Under the pieces are notes generated by a model that worked only from the letters and a program-made list of their open reading frames with translations, was not told the origin of the DNA and searched no databases. A stretch of DNA of 34,413 nt from Candidatus Eiseniibacteriota bacterium. Its GTDB lineage: Bacteria > Joyebacterota > Joyebacteria > Joyebacterales > Joyebacteraceae. Position numbers and translations under genes: made by a program. The stretch spans positions 1 through 34,413 of the forward strand of contig JAUWLR010000014.1 of the NCBI GenBank assembly GCA_030613615.1. Direction: 5' to 3'. This document shows positions 15,714 to 24,337 of the stretch, one piece after another. Each line of letters opens with the position of its first letter. Position 1 is the first letter of the stretch.

Positions 15714-18479
15714 ATGAAACGCATCGTCCGGACGGCGCCGCTCGTATCGCTCGCGCTTGCCTGTCTGCTTTTCTCTGGTGCACACGCAGCGACCTTCGAG
15801 GAACTTGCGCTGGAACACGGCGATGCGGGGAAGGAATTCCGCCAGGCCGAGATAGGCGGGAAGGTCGTCTACTTCCATCAGAGGATGCTCGGGCTTGCGA
15901 GCGTCGAGAAGGACTTCATCGTCTACCAGCTTGACCCCGACACCGGCGAGCTGCTCGCCCGGAAGGGGCACTGGAGGAACGACCTGCCCGAGGAACTGCC
16001 CGAGCTTCACCTGTCCCGGGAAGAGGCCGAGGCGATGGCGGCTGGAGACGCGCTCTTCTCGCGGCTCTACATGATCTCACCGGAGTCCGACGTGTTCCCA
16101 CTGGACCCCCCGCCCGTGAATCCATGCTGGGTCGTCCGCAGTATCACCGACGCGGGCGAGCAGGTCGTCAGTGTGATCGAGGCCGTCGAGATCGCCTACC
16201 TCGGTCCCGGCGTGCCGCCGCCCTACGCGGCCTTCTCTCTGACGGGCCCCCAGTACGACTCCCCCTGCAGCGGCGCGTGGGACCCGTGGTCGGGAAACGC
16301 GGACACGTGGTTCAACACGATGGGCTACTCGACGGAGGAGATCATCTGGCCGGAGGAGTCCGAGGTGCAGGACCGCGTCCAGTCCACCACGGTTGCGATG
16401 TTCTACGAGCTGGCGCACGGTGGCAGCTCGGGGTTCGCAAGCGGGTGCATCGGTGGCGAGGACTACGAGACGACCTTCGCGAGCGAGATAGAGAGCTGGA
16501 TCGCCAGCTATGGGAAGATGCCGTTCGCCTTCATCGGCAGCTGCGGCGGGATGTGTGAGACGGGCAACAACTCGCTGTCGTTCGAGTTCCGCAAGGGCTC
16601 GTCGCTCGAGACGACGACCGTGGGCTACTGCAACATGGCCGCAGAGTTCTGCGGCGATTGCTGGTTGAGTTCGATCGACTGGCAGACGGCGCTCTTCGGG
16701 TACATGAACGAGGGTTACACGGTCAAGGCCGCCCACGACCAGGCCAATGCGGACTTTCCTCAGTGCGGTGTGCCCGAGTGCATGCGGTTCGCCGGCGATC
16801 CGACGTTCGTCGTAGTACCGCCCGTTGCCAGGCTCGGCGCGCCGTGGACGGATGCTACCACTCCAATCATCGGGGACCTGTCCCGAGGCGCCGGCGTCGC
16901 GTGGGGCGACTACGATGGCGACGGGGACCTCGATATCTATCTCGTGAACAACGACTCGGCCAACAAACTCTTCAGCTACGTTGGTGGAGGGGTGTTTGTT
17001 GACCTGACTGCAGGGCCTCTCGGGGACTCAGGCGCCGGTACCGCCGTGGCCTCGGCCGACTACGACAACGACGGAGACCTCGATATCTATCTCGTCAATG
17101 CGGACGGGCCGAACAAGCTCTTCGTCAATGACGGCACCGGGGTCTTCACGGACGGCACGGGGACGGGTCCTCTGGCAGACGCAAGCGCGGGCTACGGAGC
17201 TTCCTGGGCCGACTTTGACAACGACGGCTACGTCGATCTCTACATCGTCAACGACGGACCCAACAGGCTTCTGAGAAACAGCGGTCCGCCAACCTGGACG
17301 TTCACGGACGTCACACTGCCGCCTCTGGACGATGCTCACAGGGGACGCACCGGGGCCTGGGCGGACTACGACAACGACGGTGACCAGGACCTCTACCTCA
17401 CCAAGGCCGGGTATTCGTCCAGGCTCTTCAGGAACGATGGCGCGGGTGTCTTCACCGACGCGACGGTTCCGGCCCTCGCGGACTCGGGCATCACGATGGG
17501 CGCCGCGTGGGGCGACTACGATAACGACGGTGACCTCGACCTCTACCTGACGAAGATGTGGAACACCAACAGGCTCATCAGAAACGACGGAGGCGGCGCC
17601 TTCTCCGACGCGACGTTCCCGCTCCTGGCAGATGCCGATGACGGCATGGCCGTCGCGTGGGTGGACACGGACAATGACGGGCACCTCGACCTGCACGTCG
17701 TCAACTACTACGATCCCGACAAGCTGTTCCACAATGATGGGACGGGGTCGTTCGCCGACGCCTCAGACCCTCCGCTCAACGACGACGGTTCCGGATGGGG
17801 AGCCGCGTGGGCGGACTACGACGGCGACGGCGACTGCGACGTCTACGTGGCGAACGGTGGCGCCAACGCCCTCTATGAGAACCAGATCGGCGAGCTGAGC
17901 CACTGGCTCGTCGTCGAGCTCGAGGGGACCGCGTCGAATCGCTCGGCGATAGGCGCGCGCGTCCGCATCGTCGCCGGAGGTCACTCGCAGATAAGAGAGA
18001 TCACGAGCGGGTCGGGCAACTTCTCGCAGAACTCACTCGCGGCGGAGTTCGGGCTGGGCGACGCTACGGTGGTCGACACGCTCGAGATTCGCTGGCCCTT
18101 AGGGCTGGTGGAGCGCGCGACGGACGTAGCGGCCGACCAGTTTCTGGAGGTGAGGGAGGGCGTCTGGACCGGCATAGCGGGCGCGGTCGCCGCGGGCGAT
18201 CGAGCCATCCTCCACGGGAACTCCCCGAACCCGTTCAATCCTGTGACGCTCATCCAGTACGAGCTGCCGGTCGGCGGCCGCGTGGACCTTGCGGTCTACG
18301 ACCTCTCCGGGCGTCTTGTCCGCACGCTGGTAGCGGCTGAGCTGCTCGATGCCGGCAGACAGACGGCGCCGTGGAACGGCCGTGATGACGACGACCGCAC
18401 CGTCGCGTCAGGTGTCTACTTCTACCGGCTCGAGGTCGGGGGAGAGGTGCTGACGAAGCGGATGGTGTTGTTGAAGTGA
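15714..18479 (+). CDS. caspase-like/FG-GAP propeller/ASPIC secreted protein
   Basis: A 921-residue exported protein. After the signal peptide (1-26), residues about 27-165 form a prodomain-like segment. Residues about 170-370 look like a clan CD (caspase/gingipain) domain with a candidate dyad H235 (ELAHGGSSG) and C277 (FAFIGSCGGM). Residues about 375-745 carry seven FG-GAP/VCBS blades, each with a calcium-loop motif such as DYDNDGDLDIYLVN, giving a seven-bladed propeller. Then comes an ASPIC/UnbV domain (about 750-835, with NRSAIGARVRI and EIRWPLG) and a FlgD-Ig-like sorting domain starting NSPNPFNPVTLI. The ATG at 15714 follows a GGGGGGAG site. It is probably a surface protease or adhesin. 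Peptidase assignment rests on motif spacing and should be treated as likely, not proven. Confidence 0.82.
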   Translation: MKRIVRTAPLVSLALACLLFSGAHAATFEELALEHGDAGKEFRQAEIGGKVVYFHQRMLGLASVEKDFIVYQLDPDTGELLARKGHWRNDLPEELPELHLSREEAEAMAAGDALFSRLYMISPESDVFPLDPPPVNPCWVVRSITDAGEQVVSVIEAVEIAYLGPGVPPPYAAFSLTGPQYDSPCSGAWDPWSGNADTWFNTMGYSTEEIIWPEESEVQDRVQSTTVAMFYELAHGGSSGFASGCIGGEDYETTFASEIESWIASYGKMPFAFIGSCGGMCETGNNSLSFEFRKGSSLETTTVGYCNMAAEFCGDCWLSSIDWQTALFGYMNEGYTVKAAHDQANADFPQCGVPECMRFAGDPTFVVVPPVARLGAPWTDATTPIIGDLSRGAGVAWGDYDGDGDLDIYLVNNDSANKLFSYVGGGVFVDLTAGPLGDSGAGTAVASADYDNDGDLDIYLVNADGPNKLFVNDGTGVFTDGTGTGPLADASAGYGASWADFDNDGYVDLYIVNDGPNRLLRNSGPPTWTFTDVTLPPLDDAHRGRTGAWADYDNDGDQDLYLTKAGYSSRLFRNDGAGVFTDATVPALADSGITMGAAWGDYDNDGDLDLYLTKMWNTNRLIRNDGGGAFSDATFPLLADADDGMAVAWVDTDNDGHLDLHVVNYYDPDKLFHNDGTGSFADASDPPLNDDGSGWGAAWADYDGDGDCDVYVANGGANALYENQIGELSHWLVVELEGTASNRSAIGARVRIVAGGHSQIREITSGSGNFSQNSLAAEFGLGDATVVDTLEIRWPLGLVERATDVAADQFLEVREGVWTGIAGAVAAGDRAILHGNSPNPFNPVTLIQYELPVGGRVDLAVYDLSGRLVRTLVAAELLDAGRQTAPWNGRDDDDRTVASGVYFYRLEVGGEVLTKRMVLLK

Positions 18480-18484
18480 TGCGG
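18408..18484 (+). repeat. 77-bp direct repeat, copy 1
   Basis: The last part of the caspase-like gene, its stop codon and five bases beyond match 23019-23095 at 75 of 77 positions by eye. The two differences (near 18413 and 18454) are synonymous. It encodes SGVYFYRLEVGGEVLTKRMV and the final residues of the sorting domain. Confidence 0.85.
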
Positions 18485-18779
18485 CGGCAGCTCTCTGGGA
18501 GCTCTTGCGCCCCCTGACTATCCCGGGGCGGCGCGTGCCAGAAGACCGCGACGCAAGTGTTCAGACGCCCGGCTGCAGAGCAGGAGTTGCTCGCGCGGCC
18601 GGGCTTGCGTTTGGGGGACCAGCTCGTCTCGCACGTTGACATGACGCGCGAGATGAAGTATACTTTGAGCACAGGGTCGGTATCCCCTTGTGCCCCCTCA
18701 ACCATGGTCCTGATCGGTTGACCTCCGGTGGGACTCCCCGCATTGTCCTGGTGGTAGCATGAGAGAAGCGAGGTGCTGC
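18480..18779 (+). other. intergenic region with possible terminator and promoter
   Basis: This 300-bp gap holds no gene. GCCCGGC (18567-18573) can pair with GCCGGGC (18598-18604), with an inner GAGCA/TGCTC pairing and TTGCGTTT after it, so it may be a weak terminator for the upstream gene. A clear promoter follows at 18636-18664. Right after the upstream stop, ATGCGG copies the start of the MFS gene found after the second 77-bp repeat, but it opens only a 12-codon frame. Confidence 0.45.
18636..18664 (+). promoter_or_regulatory. sigma-70-type promoter of the beta-helix/MFS unit
   Basis: TTGACA at 18636-18641, a 17-bp spacer, then TATACT at 18659-18664. The -35 is perfect and the -10 matches 5 of 6. 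The predicted transcription start near 18671 leaves a leader of about 110 nt before the ATG at 18780. Confidence 0.72.
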
Positions 18780-21700
18780 ATGAGGACTGCCATCATTGTG
18801 CTTGCTGTCGCGGTGTTCTCCGTCGCCGGTGCATCGGCGAGGTCAGATCAGCAGCGCCCGATCATTGCCACCAGTGTGTCCTCGATGGCGCCGGAGCGGG
18901 CTCGTGGCATCGTCACACTGTTCTTCGATGATATGGAGAGCGGTGAGAACGGCTGGACGCACATCGACAACACGGCGGCCGGCGAGTTGCGGTTCCATGT
19001 CGACTCCTATCTGGCGTACGACGGAAGCTACTCCTGGTGGTGTGGAACGTTCGACTACGATGCGAATGGCGGGTACGGCAACGACTGGCTCGACGCCCTC
19101 TGCATTCCCCCCACGGACATCAGTGGGGCGACCTACCCCACACTCACGTATGCATACCGTCACGATAGCGAGATCGGATACGACTTCACATTTGTCCAGG
19201 CGGAGAGCGCCGGAGCGTACGTCAACCTGCAGGGGGGCTACAATGGCGTGGCCCCGTGGACGGATATCGGGGCATATGGCTACCTCCTGAGCGGGTACGA
19301 CAATCCCCTGAAGCTGCGGTTTCTGTTCGATTCAGATCCGCTGTGGTCCGACGAGGACGGTCTGTACCTCTCGAACGGCGGCGCCTTCATGGTCGACAAC
19401 GTCGAGATCTATGACTACTTCGGAGGCTACGTCTACTTCTACGACGACGTGGAAAGCGGAGGTCTGTGCTTCCCAGGAACTGTCCCAGTCTCTGGGGACT
19501 GGTGGCACATCATCGACAGGGCGTGCCCTGCCTACAGCGGAACGCACTCCTGGTGGTGTGGTGACGACGCCGACACGAGTCTTATCCCGCCAAACCTGAA
19601 CAACTCGCTCATCTCGCCTTGGGTCGATGTCAGCGGCGTGACCACGTGCACGCTGAAATGTGCGGTTCACTTCGCGATCCCGACCGTCGATAACGATTAC
19701 CTCGCGATATCCGCGACTAACAACGGCGTGGACTACATCGACCTGGTTGCGCACTGGGGCGACTTCGGGACGTGCTATGGATGGGGAGGTACGCTGTTGA
19801 GGGGCCTCGACCTTGCGCTTCCCGAGCACGGGCTTCTCCCCGCGGACAGCATCCGCGTGAAGTTCACGATGTTCACGACCGACAACGGGTGTGGTCCCGG
19901 CGGGGCCGGCGATGCCGGCGTCATGATAGACGACGTCGTCATCGAATCCTGGGGTGCGCCGGTGGTCTGGAACGTCCCTGGCGATGTCCCCACGATTCAG
20001 GCAGCGATAGATACGGCGACATCGGGAGACATCGTGCGGGTGGCTCCTGGAACGTACTCCCCCTCGTCCAGAGGTGAATTTTTTCCCATTGTCATGAAGA
20101 ACCGCGTCACCCTGGAAAGTGTGGGCGGACCCGGGGTGACCATCCTCGATGCCGAGGGGACGGGTGGTGTGATCTCCTGTACGGACCTCGGCGAGTTCAC
20201 TACGATCTCGGGCTTCACGATCACGGGCGGTTCCGCGACCGACGGCGGAGGGATCTACCTGAGCAACTCGTTGCCCTTCATCGAATCGTGTCTGATAGCC
20301 GGCAACTCGGCGACGAATGGGGGCGGGGTCTACTGTGACGGGGGGTCCGAGCCGTACCTGTGCCGGTGCACGCTCTTCGAGAACGAGGCCGACGTCGGCT
20401 CAGGCATCGCGAGCGTCGGCGGGTCAGACCCTGACCTGTACCAGGTCATCATCGCTGACGGTGCACCAGGAGAGGCCGTCTACTGCGCCGTCGGGTCTAA
20501 TGCCCGCGCCAGCTTTACTGACATCTACGGGAACGCTGGTGGCGACTGGGTGGGCTGCATTGCCTCTCAGCTCGGGACGAGCGGGAACATTTCGGCTGAC
20601 CCCGGGTTCTGCGATGCCGAGGCGGGCGACGTGCACATCTGTTCGGGATCGCCCTGCTTCATCAGTATGGGCCACTACATGGGTGCCTTCCCCGTCGGCT
20701 GCATCTCTCGGACGTGGCAGGTCACTCTGGATGCTCCGACCATCCAGGCCGCGATGGACTCGGCCCGAGTCTACGACACCGTCGTGGTCGAGAGCGGCAC
20801 GTACTACGAGCACGACATAGCCGTCAAGTCCGCTGTCTCGCTCAGGAGCGAGACGGGAGAGGCCGACTGCGTCGTCATCGACGCCGGCGGTCTGGGGAGA
20901 GTCCTCGACCTCGATGGGGCGGTGATCCAGACGGAGGTCGAGGGATTTACGCTCACCGGTGGTTCCGCGGATCACGGAGCGGGCGTACGCCTCGTGGGTT
21001 CGTCTCCGCTCATTTCCAGCTGCGCGATCCTCGGCAACACGGCCTCAGCGTCTGGTGGAGGAGCCTTCTGCTCGGACGGTTCGAGCCCGCAGTTCCTCGG
21101 CTGCACGTTCTTCGGAAACGCCGCGCCAGACGCTGCGATAGCCTGCGACACTGGGTCCGACCCCTCGTTCTCGGAGGTCATCGTGGCCTTCGGCGCCGCG
21201 GGCTCCGCTGTGACGTGTGACGGCACCTCCACTGCCACGTTCTCCGATTCCGACATCTACGGGAACACCGGTGGCGACTGGACCGGCGCCATCGCCACCC
21301 AGTTGGGCACGGACGGCAACATCGAGGCGCTTCCCGGCTTCTGCGACAGGGACGCCACGGACCTGCACCTGTGTTCGGCGTCACCGTGCGTCCTCGGTGG
21401 GGGTGCCCACATGGGCGCCCTCCCGGTGGGGTGCACGACCGTCACATGGCAGGTTCCGTCGGGTGCTCCGACCATTGCGGCGGCGATAGACTCGGCGCGC
21501 GCATACGATGCAGTGGTCGTCGACTGCGGCACCTACTTCGAGCACGATGTCGTTCTGAAGCCAGGCGTTACGCTTGAGAGCGCGACTGGAGTAGCGGATT
21601 GCGTCACCATAGACGCTGGCGGTCTGGGGCGCGTCATGGACCTGGACTCGGTTCCGAGCCAGTCGAGGATAGAGGGCCTAACGCTCACAGGCGGCCTGGC

Positions 21701-23090
21701 GTCGGACGGCGGCGCGCTGCGGCTCGTCGGATCGTCTCCGGACATTGTCGGGTGCGTCGTGTCGGGCAACTCGGCGAGCGTGTCCGGCGGCGGTGTGTCG
21801 TGCGCCGACGGTTCCGAACCCCAGTTCACGAGCTGCACATTCTACGGTAACTCGGGTCCCGATGCGACCGTTGCGGCGGCCACGTCATCCGGGCCCGTCT
21901 TCACGAACACGATCCTCGCTTTCGCCACCTCCGGCACGGCCATCTCATGCGACGGCACAAGCGGCGCCACACTTGCGTGCTCCGATGTCTACGGCAACGC
22001 GGGCGGCGACTGGGTCGGGTGCATAGAGACGCAGGCGGAAGCGAACGGCAACTTCGAGGAAGACCCGGAGTTCGTGGACGCGCCCAGCGGCGACCTGCAC
22101 GTGCTCTGGAGTTCACCCTGTGTTCTGGGCGGGGGCTGTGGTCCCGTCGGTGCGCTCGGGCCGTACGTTGCGGCCGAGCCCGGCTTGGGCGAGATTTCCG
22201 ACGTGCCCGACGACGAGGGAGGCAGCGTCTCCATAGCGTGGGGGAGGTCCGAGTACGACGGCGCTCAGGAACCACCTGTGGTCGAGGCCTACGAGGTGTA
22301 CCGGCGCCAGGATTCGAGGCTGGACGGGTGGGACCTCGTGGGGACCTTCCCGGCGACGCAGGAGTGGCTCTACGAGGTGTCTGTACCCACGGTGTGCGAC
22401 TCCACGCCCGCGGGAGGGATCTGCTGGTCGACGTTCTTCGTCAAGGCGACCACGGACTCGCCGGGGGTCTACTTCGACTCACAGCCAGACAGCGGCTACT
22501 CCGTCGACAACCTACCGCCCGCCCCGCCGCAGAACCTCTCGGCCGAGGGCGATACCACGCAGATAATACTGACCTGGGATTCGAGCGCCGAGCCTGACTT
22601 CTACCGATACGCCGTCTACAGGGACACCATCGTCTCCTTCGATCCGGGCGTCCCGCTCGCCTACGTGTACATCAGCTACTTTGAGGACGACGACCCGCCC
22701 GTCAGCCAGCACGGGGTGTTCTACGTGGTCACGGCCTGGGACGTGAACGGCAACGAGAGCGAACCGTCGGCACCCGCCGGGATATCTACGGGCGTGGTCG
22801 AAGTGGGTCCGAGGCTCAGCCTGAGACACGCGGTCCCCAACCCTTTCAATCCGATGACCGTGATCAGCTACGAGTTGCCCGAGCCCGGGACCGTCAGTCT
22901 GCGTATCTTCGACGCTTCAGGGAAGCTCGTGCGCGTGCTGGTGGACGGGCAGTGGCGGACGGTCGGGATTCAGCATGTGTCGTGGGACGGCCGCGATAAC
23001 GAGGGCAGGAGCCTGCCGTCAGGCGTCTACTTCTACCGGCTCGAGGTCGGGGGAGAGGTGCTGACTAAGCGGATGGTGTTGTTGAAGTGA
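18780..23090 (+). CDS. giant secreted parallel beta-helix protein with sorting domain
   Basis: A 1436-residue exported protein. The signal peptide (1-20) is followed by two jelly-roll/MAM-like domains beginning FFDDMESGENGW and YFYDDVESGG (about 40-390). Three tandem right-handed beta-helix modules of about 245 residues follow, each opening with a W-x-V...APTIxAAIDSA strand and containing GGGVYC-like turns. They begin near bases 19968, 20715 and 21447. A fibronectin type III-like domain and a FlgD-Ig-like sorting domain (VPNPFNPMTVI to KRMVLLK) end the protein. Such modules resemble pectate-lyase-like surface adhesins or polysaccharide-binding proteins; no catalytic motif is identified. I chose ATG 18780 over ATG 18759 because GAGGTG lies 6-7 nt upstream and it starts directly with the signal peptide. 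The stop overlaps the MFS start (GTGATG). Confidence 0.86.
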   Translation: MRTAIIVLAVAVFSVAGASARSDQQRPIIATSVSSMAPERARGIVTLFFDDMESGENGWTHIDNTAAGELRFHVDSYLAYDGSYSWWCGTFDYDANGGYGNDWLDALCIPPTDISGATYPTLTYAYRHDSEIGYDFTFVQAESAGAYVNLQGGYNGVAPWTDIGAYGYLLSGYDNPLKLRFLFDSDPLWSDEDGLYLSNGGAFMVDNVEIYDYFGGYVYFYDDVESGGLCFPGTVPVSGDWWHIIDRACPAYSGTHSWWCGDDADTSLIPPNLNNSLISPWVDVSGVTTCTLKCAVHFAIPTVDNDYLAISATNNGVDYIDLVAHWGDFGTCYGWGGTLLRGLDLALPEHGLLPADSIRVKFTMFTTDNGCGPGGAGDAGVMIDDVVIESWGAPVVWNVPGDVPTIQAAIDTATSGDIVRVAPGTYSPSSRGEFFPIVMKNRVTLESVGGPGVTILDAEGTGGVISCTDLGEFTTISGFTITGGSATDGGGIYLSNSLPFIESCLIAGNSATNGGGVYCDGGSEPYLCRCTLFENEADVGSGIASVGGSDPDLYQVIIADGAPGEAVYCAVGSNARASFTDIYGNAGGDWVGCIASQLGTSGNISADPGFCDAEAGDVHICSGSPCFISMGHYMGAFPVGCISRTWQVTLDAPTIQAAMDSARVYDTVVVESGTYYEHDIAVKSAVSLRSETGEADCVVIDAGGLGRVLDLDGAVIQTEVEGFTLTGGSADHGAGVRLVGSSPLISSCAILGNTASASGGGAFCSDGSSPQFLGCTFFGNAAPDAAIACDTGSDPSFSEVIVAFGAAGSAVTCDGTSTATFSDSDIYGNTGGDWTGAIATQLGTDGNIEALPGFCDRDATDLHLCSASPCVLGGGAHMGALPVGCTTVTWQVPSGAPTIAAAIDSARAYDAVVVDCGTYFEHDVVLKPGVTLESATGVADCVTIDAGGLGRVMDLDSVPSQSRIEGLTLTGGLASDGGALRLVGSSPDIVGCVVSGNSASVSGGGVSCADGSEPQFTSCTFYGNSGPDATVAAATSSGPVFTNTILAFATSGTAISCDGTSGATLACSDVYGNAGGDWVGCIETQAEANGNFEEDPEFVDAPSGDLHVLWSSPCVLGGGCGPVGALGPYVAAEPGLGEISDVPDDEGGSVSIAWGRSEYDGAQEPPVVEAYEVYRRQDSRLDGWDLVGTFPATQEWLYEVSVPTVCDSTPAGGICWSTFFVKATTDSPGVYFDSQPDSGYSVDNLPPAPPQNLSAEGDTTQIILTWDSSAEPDFYRYAVYRDTIVSFDPGVPLAYVYISYFEDDDPPVSQHGVFYVVTAWDVNGNESEPSAPAGISTGVVEVGPRLSLRHAVPNPFNPMTVISYELPEPGTVSLRIFDASGKLVRVLVDGQWRTVGIQHVSWDGRDNEGRSLPSGVYFYRLEVGGEVLTKRMVLLK
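19968..22170 (+). repeat. three tandem beta-helix modules within one gene
   Basis: Module starts, marked by the conserved Trp codon, lie at 19968, 20715 and 21447, spaced 747 and 732 bp (249 and 244 codons). Each module ends with a D(I/V)YGNxGGDW segment followed by a PxFxD...H(I/L/V) stretch. Modules 2 and 3 are the more similar pair, consistent with a more recent duplication. Confidence 0.8.
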
Positions 23091-23095
23091 TGCGG
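23019..23095 (+). repeat. 77-bp direct repeat, copy 2
   Basis: This matches 18408-18484 at 75 of 77 positions and spans the end of the beta-helix gene, its stop codon and the first codons of the MFS gene (ATGCGG). Confidence 0.85.
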
Positions 23096-24292
23096 AACGG
23101 TCGAAGGCTGTCCGTCAGGAGCTTGAGGGAGTTCTTCGCGCTCGAGCACAACATCCTCGTGCTCCTGGGCGCCATCCTGGCAATCGGGATGGGCGAAGAG
23201 CTCTGGATTCGCTTCATTCCCAAGTACCTCGAGCTACTGGGTGCCGGCGCCGTCGCCATCGGTGTGTACGGCTCCTTCGCGCGAATCGTCTCGACGATCT
23301 ACCAGTATCCAGGCGGCTGGCTTGCCGACAGGATGGGTCGCAAGCGCGCGCTCGTCCTGTTCAACCTGATCGCCGCCTCCGGCTACGCGCTGTATCTGGT
23401 GACGGACCGCTGGGAGGTCGTCATCGGCGGGTCCGTGCTCGTGCTGGCGTGGAGCAGCATGTCGCAGCCCGCGGTCTTCGCCCTCATAGGCGACACTCTC
23501 GGCAAGTCGCAGCGGGCGATGGGGTTCAGCGTCCAGTCGATCTGGAAGCGCATACCCGTAGTCATCGCGCCACCCATCGGCGGATATCTGCTGGAGCGCC
23601 TGGGATTCGCATCGGGCATGCACGTCGGGTTCGCGATCTCCATCCTGTTCGCGCTGGCCGCGATCTACCTTCAGTCTCGCTACTACCGCATTCCACCTCC
23701 GACTCCGGAATCCCGGGGAGAGAACGCGAAGTCTGTGTGGGGCATGATGCCTCGCACGCTCAGGCGTCTGCTTCTGGCGGATTGCCTGGTTCGGTTCGGC
23801 TCGAACCTGGCCGCCATCTATGTCGTACTTCTGGTCCTCAACGTCCGCGGAAAAAGCCCCCTCGAGTTCGGCGCGCTCACTTCACTACAGATGCTGACTG
23901 CGATCGCCTGCTACATACCCGCGGCACGCCTGGCGGACCGGTACGGTCGCAGGCCGTTCATTCTTGCCACCTTCGTACTCTTCGCGCTTTTCCCCATCGG
24001 TCTCGTCGCTCTTCCGGCTGGCTGGCTCTTCGTCGCATTCGTGATAGCCGGATTACGCGAAGTCGGAGAACCCGCGAGGAAGGCCCGGATTGTCGATCTC
24101 GCAGCGGAGTCGCACCGCGGCCGCGTCATCGGTTTCTACTACCTTATCCGTGGCCTGGCTACGATCCCGGCTCCGTTTCTGGGAGGCCTGTTGTGGCAAC
24201 GCGGCCACAGCTGGCCCTTCGTCCTTGGCGGCGTGGCCTCGGCGGTCGGACTTCTGCTGTATGCGTTGGGTTCTCGGGGGAGTCGCGACTGA
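23087..24292 (+). CDS. major facilitator superfamily transporter
   Basis: A 401-residue polytopic inner-membrane protein of the MFS with about 12 hydrophobic segments. The loop 2-3 signature is GWLADRMGRKRAL (about residues 75-87) and the matching loop in the second half is ADRYGRRPF. The substrate cannot be named from sequence. The start is GTG 23087 (4-bp overlap, GTGA) or ATG 23090 (TGATG), and no separate ribosome binding site is visible, so translation is coupled to the upstream giant secreted protein. The gene faces addA convergently, with 45 bp between the stop codons and no clear terminator. It may be an exporter, but that is open. Confidence 0.88.
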   Translation: MMRNGRRLSVRSLREFFALEHNILVLLGAILAIGMGEELWIRFIPKYLELLGAGAVAIGVYGSFARIVSTIYQYPGGWLADRMGRKRALVLFNLIAASGYALYLVTDRWEVVIGGSVLVLAWSSMSQPAVFALIGDTLGKSQRAMGFSVQSIWKRIPVVIAPPIGGYLLERLGFASGMHVGFAISILFALAAIYLQSRYYRIPPPTPESRGENAKSVWGMMPRTLRRLLLADCLVRFGSNLAAIYVVLLVLNVRGKSPLEFGALTSLQMLTAIACYIPAARLADRYGRRPFILATFVLFALFPIGLVALPAGWLFVAFVIAGLREVGEPARKARIVDLAAESHRGRVIGFYYLIRGLATIPAPFLGGLLWQRGHSWPFVLGGVASAVGLLLYALGSRGSRD

Positions 24293-24337
24293 TCCAGGGC
24301 TGGGGTGGTCTGGTGGGGCCAGAGCAGGTCCGACGAA

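Noticed and set aside
18488-18533. Terminator right after the caspase-like gene
   Set aside because: AGCTC/GAGCT and GCGCCCC/GGGGCG pairings are short or imperfect and lack a T-run.
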